From Staphylotrichum longicolle (lineage: Eukaryota > Ascomycota > Sordariomycetes > Sordariales > Chaetomiaceae), in contig JAHCVI010000002.1 in assembly GCA_019096155.1 (NCBI GenBank), positions 3,720,001 through 3,784,000 on the forward strand: a stretch of DNA of 64,000 bases. The letters run 5' to 3'. The position numbers and the translations under genes are program-made. The notes under the pieces were generated by a model. The model was given only the letters and a program-made list of their open reading frames with translations, searched no databases and was not told where the DNA came from. How positions within the stretch are numbered: position 1 is the stretch's first letter; the number at the start of each line of letters is the position of its first letter. Shown one piece after another: positions 45,079 to 55,234 of this stretch.

Positions 45079-47169
45079 TCACAGCTCCCTGTAATCGCTC
45101 GGCCGAACCCTGCGCTGCCGATTCTGATGCCGATGTGGGTTCACCGGCTTGCGGAAGTAGGCGTCGTCCTCCTCGGCTGCTGGTTGGTACGAGAAGTTTC
45201 GGTGCTGGAAATTGTTGTGGTGTGGACCCTGCCCCTGCTGCTGCTGATGTTGCTGTTGCTGGTGGGCGCCGCCGCCATACCCGCCGCTCATGCCCATGCC
45301 CATGCCCATGCCATTCATGCGTCCGCCGCCCATGTTTCCGCCGGCATTGGCAACGTTGTTCATGTTGTTCATGCCCATGTCACCGCCGGGACCGCCCCAC
45401 CCGCCGTTGTTGTACCCGCCCGGGCCGGCCATGTTCATGCCGCCGAAACCGCCACCCATGGGCCCCGCCATCATGGGGTTCATCATGGGGTTCATCATGG
45501 GATTCATCATGCCCATGTTCATGTTCGGCATGCCGCCCATGGGCCAAAGTTACCGCCATCATCGGCATACCGGGGAACATCATCGGCATCCCGCCCATCC
45601 CAGGCATGCCATTCATTCCGCCCATCCCAGGCACGCCGTTCATCAGTGAGCCCATCATGTTCTGTTGTTGAACCTCCTGCGCCTTTTGCATGGCCTTGGG
45701 GGCTTTTGGGATCTTGGGGTTCTCCAAGACGTCCTCCGCAGGGCGTTTCTTGGAGGGTTGAGCTTGCTCGCCAGTGACGGGTGTCGATGTGGTGCTCTGC
45801 GGGGTGGAAGTTGAAGCCTGGTCCCCGGATTGTTGGGTCGTAATAGGTGCTGCCGGTGTGGGCGATGGCGATTTTGACTTTGCCTTGGCTGTCTCGCTCT
45901 TGCTCTCAGCCCCTTCTTCACCAGCGGTAGCTCGTGGGTCTGACGCAACGGGACTCTTGGACCCTTCCTCCGCCTTAGCATCCTTCTCGGCAAGGAACGA
46001 CTTGATCTTCTCAACAGCCTCCTCGTCGCTCTTTAGATCATCGATCAGGACCCCTTCGCTCTTGCAACCAGGGCAGACGAAGTCGCTCTCAATGAGAGCA
46101 TTAGTGATGCAATCATTGCAGTACGTCTTCTCGCAACACGGAGTCTTCATTGGCTCTATGAACAATTTCTTGTCGACGGGGCACTCCAAGCCTCGCTCCC
46201 GGACTTCCTTATCCTCCTCGGCGGTAGCCTTTTGAGCGGCAGGGTTGGCCTTGGCTTTGGCCTGGAATTGCTCCCAGGACGCCTTGTCAGGTTCAGCAAT
46301 CACGAACTCTCCGTCAGCATTGACCATGATGCCGGATGGGGCTTTGGCGTCCTCGCCATCGGCGTTTTGGCCCAGTGCTGTTGCCTTGTCGACCGTCTTG
46401 AGGAAGGATCTGGGAATGCCGGTCGTTCTCTTGACGCGCGGCCGGTTGTCGTATTCTGGGTTGTCGTTGGTTGGGCAGAGCTGGATCCAGTGGCCTTTCT
46501 CGCCGCAGCGGTAGCAAATATAGCCCTGGGGCGGATCATGATCAGGGACGTTGGCCGGCTTCTTGGGGCCTCCCTTGGCGACGTATTGTTGACTGCAGGA
46601 TTGGTTAGCATTCGAAGTGAAGCAGGAACAGCAGAAGGGAAAACATACGTAGCCATCTCTTCCTCGCGCGAAGTGAAGTTCTCGGTCTGTGCCTGGAAGA
46701 CTGCTGCCATTTTCTCCTCCTCCGTCATCGCGCTGCTCAACTGAGCGAGGGTATTGGATTGTGTCTTGACGACCGGCTTGGCGATCTGTTCCCTCCGCGA
46801 CGAGTTCTTTGCATGTACTGGCATCTTTCCGGAGACATAACGAGCAGCGCCTCCTCGCCCGGGCACCTTGGGGGGCATGCGCCGAGCAATGACGGTGGTG
46901 GACCGGGGAATGATCGTGGTATCATCGTCGTACACTGCGGGATTGTCAGCATACCGCGGCACGTTGAAGTCACAAGGACTGCTGGAATGCATACCCTCCT
47001 TCATACCCTCATCGGCGCAGATAACAAGGTCGAAGTCGGTTCCGTCGCCGAGACCGCTCCGGAGAATAATTTCACGCTTCAGCTCAAAGACAGAGATGCC
47101 TGTTCCGTCGAACTCCACGCGGGTGGGCTCTTTCTGAGACTTGAACTTGAAGAAGACCGAGGAAGCCAT
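45079..47169 (-). CDS. MPE1: Mpe1-like cleavage and polyadenylation factor subunit (DWNN, zinc knuckle, RING); one frame break
   Basis: Minus-strand exons 47169-46995, 46934-46649 and 46592-45079. Mpe1 is a subunit of the mRNA 3'-end processing factor CPF. The N-terminal ubiquitin-like DWNN domain (SSVFFKFKSQKEPTRVEFDG) is followed by TTIIPRSTTVIARRMP. A CCHC zinc knuckle (CYRCGEKGHWIQLC) and a RING-type domain (ECPVDKKLFIEPMKTPCC, then CNDCI and CPGC) follow. Intron 1 (60 nt) is in frame and its removal joins EGMKE to VYDDDTTI. The Met/Gly/Asn-rich C-terminal part breaks frame at the GGG run 45541-45543 (one base too many). In the first frame it would end at 45380 in an HE/HD-rich artefact. 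In the second it continues as PMMNPMM repeats to AYFRKPVNPHRHQNRQ and YREL. Corrected length is about 657 residues. Confidence 0.9.
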
Positions 47170-48937
47170 GTTGATTGCCGTCGACTGTGTCGCGTTACAG
47201 TTGTGCTGCGGAAACCGAAAGGGTTGTTGGTGTCTGCCAGAGGAAGAAGAAGCGCGCCCGCAGCGGACGCTGTACGCAGATTAAGTGCTCTTCAAGTCTG
47301 TTTCGCACAAAGTGAATGGGGAAAAGATGACTTGATCTTTCTTGTTCTTGTTCTTGCAGGGTTTCCCAAACGCAGGTAGATCGTGCTCGCCTCTTCTTCA
47401 GCGTCAGAAGTTGGATGCAGTCAATTCTGATTGTTCTCAAGAGAAGACAGAAAGCGCTTTATGGATGGAGGTTAAGCAAGAATAGGAAAGAAAAGTACAA
47501 AGGTCCCTCGCAAAAGCTCTGGCCGTCTATTGAAAAAACTGGGTGAATAGAGAATCACGATTGATTCCCTCCTGAATAGCACCACCTCCACGGCCAGCAA
47601 TTCAGAGAACCAGTCTGTTAGTATATGGGCAGGGAAGATTCTGCGCTCTGATAGCAGATGGAAATCGTGCGGGATACGGTGATAGGACCAGTGATGGATT
47701 CGGCGGCGGCTCTGGGCTGCGCGCTGTGCGCTGTTTCGGGTGCTGGGCTTTGTCCTGGATCGATGCGCAGAGCGAGGAACAAAGAAACCGCGTCTACGAC
47801 CACTGCTGGGCGAGAAATCGAGACGGCGCGACTCGGTAGGTGGCGCGCGTAAATGATGCGCTGGTCGGGTGCCGGATGTCGTCGTCTCGTCGTGGAAGAA
47901 GGAAAGGGAAAAGGAGATGAAGGGTTGGCTAGCGTTCAGAGATCGAGGGGGTTGGCTTGTGGACAAAAGGCGCTGTGCCTGGAAGGTGACTAAGCGGCCG
48001 TTCTTGAAATTTGCTGCCTGATGAGCTCGATCACTCTCGGCATAGATTCTAAGGCATCAACGGAATCCCAAGGAAGCTCGATGCCCGGACGCCCCACATT
48101 TTCTTCAATGCTTGCATGGCAACCTCAACCGCTATCAGCTTTGCGAGGTCGACTTGGACAGAACACACGTCTGAAGCGGGAATACAAGACATAATGAGAA
48201 GCATAAGAAGTTCCACGGCTGGATAGATTGAAATTTCGAAGCTAGTTAGCTTTTCCTGCGTTAAGGGCAAAATATATAGCACCTCGAATGTTTGGGGCTG
48301 TTAGGCATAGTGGTACCCGTCGGTGAGCGCGTGATAATGACGCTTCGGCTGGAACGCTTCCATATCTGCGAGGCAGCGGGCCACCCAAAAGTGCAGCGGA
48401 CTCTTTGGCAGTGAGCCGATGATCGTCAGAGTTGCGTCCCCCTCTCTGGCTCGGTTTGGCCACCCATTCTCTCCGGGGCAACTTCCAATCAGACATCATC
48501 TCTCCAACTCTTCAGACGGGCTGCATCGTCCAGTGCATCAATTCCAAAGCACACCGGCCGGACGTTTTTGCCGAGCAAACCGCTTTTTCGCCGTCCCCAG
48601 GTCCGGATCCTCGAAACAAAAATCTGGGGGTCGACCTCGAAGTTTGTTCTTCCTCGTGGCAATCACAACGCCTAATGTCCAATTCATACCCTTCCCGACT
48701 GTGAGCTGCGCTTCACTTCTCACATGAGCCTCCTCTGCACACCTAAGCCGCTGCTGCCACCTCATTCTCGACCAATCCAGCCCGTGTAACCCGAACTTTC
48801 GCCTCCCCCGCGTGGAAGCCGGGATCCAAGCTCCTTCACGACAACCCTACCTCCCATAAACCAGCCTCGACTCTCGTACGCCACCTAAACCTCAGATCGA
48901 GCTCTACGCGACCCGGAACGGAAAGAAAGAAGACACA
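47170..48937. other. Divergent intergenic region, MPE1 / UPS1
   Basis: About 1.8 kb with no coding exon or RNA gene recognised. The last 150 bases are C-rich and G-poor, like a 5' leader of UPS1. Confidence 0.5.
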
Positions 48938-49657
48938 ATGGTTCTCGTTCACACCACCAACCACACCTACTCGCACCCCTTCCCGACCGTCACCCTCGCC
49001 TTCTTCCTCCGCTACTGCTCCCCGCAGCTCAACCCGTTCGCCAGCCATGTGCTCAGTACCGATACCATCGAGTCGCGCGTCGACCCGGCCACGGGCCGCC
49101 TGCACACGACGCGCATCCACCTCAAGAAGTCGCGCCTGCCGCCCGCCATCATGAAGCTGCTGCCGTCGACCCTCACGGGCGGCACGTCGGACAAGGCCTC
49201 GTACATCCTCGAGACGAGCGTCGTGGACATGCGCGAGGGCTGGATGTCGACCGAGAGCCGGAACCTCAACTTCGTCGGCGTGCTGTCCGTCGTCGAGCGG
49301 CAGCTCTACGCCGTGCCGCGCAGCAAGCCCCCCGCGGACAGCACCGACGTCGAGACCAAGGTGGTGTTCCGCTCGCGGCTGGGCGAGCGCATCCGGGACC
49401 GGCCTGGGCAGGCGCAGGCGCAGGCCGAGGCGGCGGCGGCGGCCGGCGAGGGCAACGGCGGCTTCTTTGCGCGGCTCGGCGCGCGGGGCATCCAGCGCAG
49501 CATCGAGACGCTCGCGTCGAGCAAGACCCAGGACCAGCTGGGCAAGAGCCGCGAGGGCATGCGCATCATCCTGGAGAGGCTGCGGCACACGGGCATCATG
49601 GGCGTGCTGGAGCTGAGGCGGATGGCGAGCCAGCGGGGCATGGAGGCTGCTCATTGA
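48938..49657 (+). CDS. UPS1: PRELI/MSF1-family lipid transfer protein, Ups1 type
   Basis: A single exon of 239 residues. The start MVLVHTTNHTYSHPF, with AFFLRY and ASHVLSTDTIESRV, resembles yeast Ups1 more than Ups2/Ups3. Ups1 with Mdm35 carries phosphatidic acid across the mitochondrial intermembrane space for cardiolipin synthesis. The PRELI domain covers about residues 1-175. An Ala/Gln/Gly-rich insertion (about residues 155-185) and a C-terminal helix (SREGMRIILERLRHTGIMG) follow. The ATG is in a CACAATGG context. No intron is needed. Convergent with the carboxypeptidase gene. Confidence 0.9.
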   Translation: MVLVHTTNHTYSHPFPTVTLAFFLRYCSPQLNPFASHVLSTDTIESRVDPATGRLHTTRIHLKKSRLPPAIMKLLPSTLTGGTSDKASYILETSVVDMREGWMSTESRNLNFVGVLSVVERQLYAVPRSKPPADSTDVETKVVFRSRLGERIRDRPGQAQAQAEAAAAAGEGNGGFFARLGARGIQRSIETLASSKTQDQLGKSREGMRIILERLRHTGIMGVLELRRMASQRGMEAAH

Positions 49658-50377
49658 GCGAGGCTCTTTGGCGCTATCTATCCTGGCTCTTGCTGTCACA
49701 GCCTGTACGAGCAGCGCTGCTGCCGAGGCAACTTCGGCTTGGTCTTCTGATATTGGTTTTTTGTTTTGGCTTTACGGCAATCTTTGGGCTCGGGCTTTTC
49801 ACCTGCCCCTCCCACCACACTCTCTTCATCGGCCTACCCGCAGGCAGCGGGCCCGATTGATTGGAGTCGGTTTTCCACACCTGTTGCCATTCGAATTCTC
49901 CCAGTCATCTCAACGATATGGGCTTTCCGAGGGAAGCCGGCTGCCAGCTGGATTCCCGTGTTGTACATTTACACCTTTCACCCTGTCTTATAACCTTTTC
50001 AGCACGGCGTATCGGTTTACCTGTTTTGATATCATCTTCTGTTTTTACGAAGGGGTTACGCTCATGACCACCGGCGGGAGGGGAGGGCTAGGAAAAATCT
50101 TTTGGGGGAGCGGTCTTGGAGAGGAAGGCCTCTGTGCCTGGTTCCACTCTTTGTGTGTATTGTATGATAGTGTTGTGGTGTCGTCGGCGTTCGGGATACA
50201 GGCGAAGGCCTGAGAACGACAAGGACAAGCGGGGGAGAGATGGACGAGTATTTAGGACTCTGACAGTCATTACTGGCCATTGAATTGGAAGTCAATGTCT
50301 TCTTATATCGACCCTAGTTGCATGGACGCACAGTCCAGTGACGCGCCCTATGATTCCACTCACCCGCATCTCCCTAT
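49658..50377. other. Convergent 3' region
   Basis: 720 bp between UPS1 (+) and the carboxypeptidase gene (-). No gene recognised. Confidence 0.5.
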
Positions 50378-52235
50378 CTACTTTCTCGGCCTCCACGGCC
50401 CGTGGTTTCCCCTCCTCTTGGTGCTCCACCCTTGTGGCGCGGTCCCCTTCCCGAGCGGCTGCGTGCTCTGCGGCGTGCGCGGGTCCATCGTGAACGGCTT
50501 GGTGCAGTTCATGCAGTCGACGCGCCCCAGCATGTACTCGACGTGCCGGTACGCCGCCGACGGCGCGTACTGCGGCACCATGTGGCCGGCCAGGTCGACG
50601 CCGACGTACGTCAGCCCGCGCTCCGACGCGAGGCTGCCAAACACGCCGCCCGCGGCGAGGGTCGACAGGGTGGTCATGTTGTTGTGCGGCACGTAGAAGG
50701 GCTGGTCGGGCCGGCGCTGGAAGCCGAGCTTGCCGCCCCAGGTCATGTTCTGGAGGGCCAGCAGCGTGCCGTTGGCGAGCAGGATCATGTCGAGCGCGCT
50801 GTGGCCGACGATGACGTTCTTGGTCTTGTCGATGACGTGGGGCAGCACGGAGAGGGTCGAGGGCAGGGAGTGGTCGGTGCCGTTGACGAAGACATCGTCG
50901 GACGAGCACTCCTCCCAGGTGACGTTGGCGGGCGCGTGGATGGCGCGCTTCACGTCGGCGCGGTCGAAGTAGATGTTGGCGCCCGAAGGGACGTAGGGCA
51001 TGGAGCCCGGGAAGCCGAGGACGTCCCAGAGGAGGGGGCAGGTCGTGGCGACTTGGTAGATGTCGAAGCACGGGTTGAGGAGCATGATGGCGTCGAAGAT
51101 GTCCCAGTAGATGTTTGCGCACTCGTCGCGGGTGGTGCCGTTCTTGTGGGTGCCGGGCAGCGGCATCGGGATGGGGCCCTTGGGCGGGTAGACGAGATAC
51201 TCGGACATGAAGTCGGCATAGCCGCACTTTTGCTCGCGGCGCTTGATGTCGGCGCGGAAGGTGTCGTTGAAGGGGAAGAGACCGGACCAGTACTCGGTGA
51301 ACTGGACGACGGGGATTGGCTCTTGAATCTCGTCGTAGGTGAGGGAGGGGTTGTAGATGGTCATGCCTGACATGTCGTAATATGTCTTGTCGTTGGCATC
51401 GAGGAAGGCGCTGGCGATATACGGGCAGTAGAAGCCGCTGTACAGGTTAGCGATTGGGTTTGGCTTGGGCGAGGGACCACGTACGCATAGGACTCGCCAG
51501 CAATGTAGACCTTGTAGCCTTGCATGCCAAAGGTGTCGATGAAGTTCTTCCAGAAGCCCATGAACTGGGCTGCAAGCTCCTTCTCGTTTGTAATGGTGAC
51601 TTTGCCCGTAGAGAACCCAGTGCCAACGGGCTGCTCAACATAGATGATGTTGGTCAAGGTGTGCCAGCTCCAGGGGTTCTCGACCGGCTTGTAGGTGCCA
51701 TACTGCCACAGGAAGGGTCCGTTTTCTTGAAGCAGGCCCTCGAAGGACGAGCATCCAGGCTGGATCGAGTCAGTCAGGAAGTGAGGGATGTGCTGTCTGG
51801 AGAAACTCACACCACCATTCAGCCAGATGAGAACTTCCTTGTCCGCAGCCGGGTTTGTCGACGGGAAGAACCAAAAGAACAAGTTGTTCTCGTCGTTTGG
51901 GTTGGCACTGATGGGCAAGAGCCCAGCATACGACTCGCCCACGTCAAAATCGACATCGGGGATGCCTTTTCCGTCGACAGCGAACTCTTGACACAACGCG
52001 TCAGCTCAGCATGACAGATGAGAATCTGGGATTACTTACTTGCGGTCTTCGCATTCAGGAACTTGTGTTGCCTCTCCCCACGGTCGACAATCTCGTGGTG
52101 GGTTTCCTTGACAACGGGCTTCGCTCGCTTGGCCGCATGTTCAACATGACGTTTTCCCGCATGTGCTATGCTTCGGCCGGCAGCTTCAGCGGTAGCTGAC
52201 AGCAGGAGTGCTGAAAGAAGCCTTGTCCACAGCAT
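50378..52235 (-). CDS. Secreted serine carboxypeptidase (peptidase family S10)
   Basis: Four exons on the minus strand, 52235-52040, 51986-51811, 51759-51485 and 51437-50378, give 568 residues. The signal peptide is hydrophobic ([17 protein letters not shown]) and followed by a basic propeptide-like region. The catalytic triad is visible: Ser214 in GESYAGFY, Asp432 in [10 protein letters not shown], His501 in DLAGHMVP. The oxyanion region [11 protein letters not shown] is rebuilt across intron 2, and the catalytic-Ser motif is rebuilt across intron 3. Intron 1 uses an AAG acceptor, less usual than CAG/TAG. Several N-x-S/T glycosylation sites occur (NGT, NVT, NMT). It releases C-terminal residues from peptides outside the cell or in the vacuole. 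The C-terminus is basic with no membrane anchor, so it is not a Kex1 type. Confidence 0.92.
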
Positions 52236-53501
52236 CTTTTCCCAGCTCTGTGATTCAAGTCTACTCTTCGACTTGGGCGTGCGGGAGAAAAAACTTGGAA
52301 TGGGAATAACTGCCCTCGTGGTAAACTGAAACTGGTCACTAGAGATGGCAATAGTTCAGACGAAAGCGAGTTATGTACTCGCCTGGCGCACCCTGACCCC
52401 CCAAGATAATGGAACCCGGGACCGAGTTGACATTCGACTCCCAATGACATAGCGAGCAATTGATGAAACCCATCTCAGCACCACGCCGTCATATCAATCC
52501 CCCACCACCCCATCCTCTCCAGATCATACCAGAAATGAGGCATCGGGGAACCCTGGCGACCAGGTTTACCGAAGCAGGCCCAATAGGAAGCAGAAGGTCG
52601 AGCGGACAGAAGATGCGCGATCCTACGGTGGGTGAAGGAGCTCGCGAGGGGGTGGTCCGGCACCTACCCGTCCGGGAAGTCACTGAGGATGGGCATCGCA
52701 TGGGGCATCGCATGGGGCATCGCATGGGGCGTCGCATGGGGCATCGCATGGCCCGGGTCCGGACAGGCCGCGATTCCCGGCCATGATGGGTACGCTCGAG
52801 GATGGGTAGATAAGGATGGGCATGTGCGGTGGGGTTGCGGACATCCCAGTCACCATCGTCTGGAACCTCGGTGCGGACCGCGTATGCGCGAATGCGCTCT
52901 GGGTCGACTCGGTCGAGGGACTGAGTAACGGTTTTCTTCAACCCGGCGGTTGAGGCAGTCTTTTCTGTCAGCGGCTGTGTAACACCGATAGTCTCCCCAG
53001 GGCCCCCCGCTGCAGACGGGAGTGAGACAACGAGAAACCTGGGGATCGGGCAAAACAAGAAGACTACGGGAATGAACGGCAGGCCGAAGGGTAGCATGCA
53101 TTCGCCGATCGTGCAGACGGCAGCTAGACGAGGTCGAGAAGGTGGTTCTGCGATGCCAAGGAGATGAATGGGGGTGTCCGAATTAGGGAGGTGAAAATGA
53201 GAAGCCCTGGCTCTCATTGGGCCAAGCCGCCATGTGGTTGTGGCTGACCCGACTCGATGCTGACTCCGCCCGTTCTCCCCTTTAACCGACAGCCAAGTCC
53301 AGTTTCTTGGACCAGCTCTCAAGCTTTTCCAAGGAAACTAGCCCAGGCTTGTCGGCAACGAGGTCCTATTCGATCAGTGGGCGACATGCAAAGAACGGCG
53401 ACTTGGGACTCTTCGTTATCTACAGGGGTATTTGATCTATCCTTCTATCCATCTGTAAACGTACAACAGTATCATGATACATGAGAAGAGGAGGGGGTGA
53501 A
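52236..53501. other. Intergenic region with a 12-bp minisatellite
   Basis: About 1.27 kb between two minus-strand genes. An open frame of 277 codons (-) spans the minisatellite and has no protein-like features, so it is not called. The left part should be the carboxypeptidase promoter. Confidence 0.5.
52690..52752. repeat. 12-bp minisatellite, about five units
   Basis: Tandem units of GGGCATCGCATG, one with GTCGC for ATCGC, in non-coding DNA upstream of the carboxypeptidase gene. Confidence 0.9.
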
Positions 53502-54853
53502 TCACTTGCTCTCCTTCTTGGGAGCAGCGGCTGCCTCCTCGTCGGCAATGAGCGCCTGGATGTCCTTGTTGACCAGCCAAGCCTGAACGCTCTCCATGAC
53601 TTTGCCCAGCGTCTCACCTCCCTTGAGAACGTCTGGCAAGTTGTGTGCGTCCAACCCGCTTCGGTGGTCCGTACACCGGTCCTGCTGATACTGATACGTC
53701 CTGATCTTGTCTCCCCGCGTAATCTGCGAGTTGGCCAGGACGCTGCTGCGCAACTGCCGTGAAACCTCCTCTCTCGCCTCGCGTCTCTGCTGCGCAATCC
53801 TCGATCGCAGCAACCGCCACGCGTACTCGCGGTTTCTCTGCTGCGACCGCGATTCCTGGATGGCGACGGTTGTGCCGGTGGGAATATGTGTCAGCCGAAT
53901 GGCCGATTCCGTCTTGTTGACATGCTGCCCGCCGGCACCGCGCGCGCGCATCGTCTCGCTCCGCACCTCGGTCGGGTCGATGTAGAAGTCACTTTCCGGG
54001 TTGTCCCAGTCGGACTCGGACTCGGACGTGGGGTTCTCTGGAAACGAGGGAAGCACCCACACGGCGACGGCGCTCGTGTGGGTGCGTCCGCTCTTCTCGG
54101 TCGCAGGCACCCGCTGCACGCGGTGCATCCCCGCCTCGCCGCGGAACAGGCCGTATGCGCCGGGTTCCTGGACCTCAAGCACGGCTTCTTGCAGAGCAAT
54201 CTCGCCCTCCGAGCCTGTCTGGCCGTCGCTGTCCGAAGATTCGTACTGCACAACCCGCGTGCGGTACCCCTTGTTCGCGCAGTACGCCTTGTACATATGG
54301 AACACGGTGTCGGCGAAGAAGCGCCCTTCTGTCCCTCCAGGGCCCGGCCGGATCTCGAGCAGGCAGGGCATGTCGGCAAACGGGTGCTTGGGCGTCAGGG
54401 CGACGGACAAGTTATGGCTCGAGTCGGCAAGCTGGGTGTTTGTGGCCTCGAGGTCGTCCCTCGCCAGCTCGCGCATCTCAGCATCATCCGACTCGAGCAA
54501 GCCCTGGAGCTCGCTGAGCGCAGACTTTGCCTTTTCGAACTGCTTGAGAGCATCCGCAATTCTCGAGATCTCGCCCGCGCGTTTGGCCTTCTTCGCGTCA
54601 AAGTCACTCTGGAGGGCGGTGGTCAACTGGTCATGCTCGACGGTGAGCTTTCGGGCGCGCTCGAGGAGGGCGGGCGGGAGTTTAATGGGGCTCGTGGTCT
54701 CTGGGCCAAAAGTCAACACAAGAATGAACGGAAACTGCAGCTGCAGACAAGCGGTCAAGCGGTACCTGTGCTAGCTCTCCGAATGAATTGGAAACCACCG
54801 GCGCGCCTCAGGGATCGCGCACAGCTCCGGCACACCCATGGTGCCGCCAACAT
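53502..54853 (-). CDS. MRF1: Mitochondrial peptide chain release factor 1
   Basis: Two exons on the minus strand, 54853-54766 and 54700-53502, give 428 residues. The class I release factor ends mitochondrial translation at UAA/UAG. The GGQ motif (RGAGGQHVNKTES, Gln288) that triggers peptidyl-tRNA hydrolysis is present, as is the codon-recognition domain (EIRPGPGGTEG, HRVQRVPATEKSGRTHTSAV). The N-terminus is rich in Arg and Ala, a mitochondrial presequence (CRSCARSLRRAGG). An acidic Ser/Glu insertion (SESESDWDNPESD) lies before the GGQ domain. The tail is Ala/Lys rich. The intron has GTACCG donor and CCCAG acceptor. Divergent from WRS1 with 381 bp between start codons. Confidence 0.93.
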
Positions 54854-55234
54854 AGTCGTAGAACACTGGGTGCTGTCGCGTGACAGGCATCCGCGCAGAA
54901 CATGGCGGAACGGGGACAGGAATCGTCGCAACTTTCTATTGAATGCCCGGCCCGAACCCAAACCCCTGGAACATCTCTCGGCAGGCATCAGTTCTGCCGC
55001 GAGTTCCCGCCTGTCCTTGGCCTTGGCCTTGGCGTGCCAAGACTTTAAACTGCCCCTCCCCCACCTTCATGACACGAGAGCGGAATGGCATTCAGACCCT
55101 TGACTCACCAATCCAGCATCCTGGGCACGCCAATTTCTTGGGGGGATTTTACCTGTACTAGCATGCGTTTTGGACTTCAGCACATCACAGTACACTGCTG
55201 AACCTAGAACGTATTTTGCGGTCAAAGCTTAAAC
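54854..55234. promoter_or_regulatory. Shared divergent promoter region, MRF1 / WRS1
   Basis: 381 bp between start codons of a mitochondrial release factor and the cytosolic TrpRS. No obvious TATA box. Co-regulation is an inference from position. Confidence 0.45.

Noticed and set aside
45280..45549. Possible long intron in MPE1 beginning at GTAACT
   Set aside because: No branch site or near acceptor, and the skipped segment is an in-frame continuation of the same Met/Gly/Asn repeats in the next frame.
50402..51370. Antisense open frame of 322 codons opposite the carboxypeptidase gene
   Set aside because: Gly/Val/Arg/Asp-rich composition is the mirror of GC-rich third positions in the real gene.
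52489..53322. Open frame of 277 codons (-) spanning the minisatellite
   Set aside because: The repeat reads as RCPM/RRPM units and the remainder has no protein-like structure; no promoter or splice support.
53886..55103. Antisense open frame of 405 codons opposite MRF1
   Set aside because: Shadow of the MRF1 coding strand with biased composition and no conserved motif.
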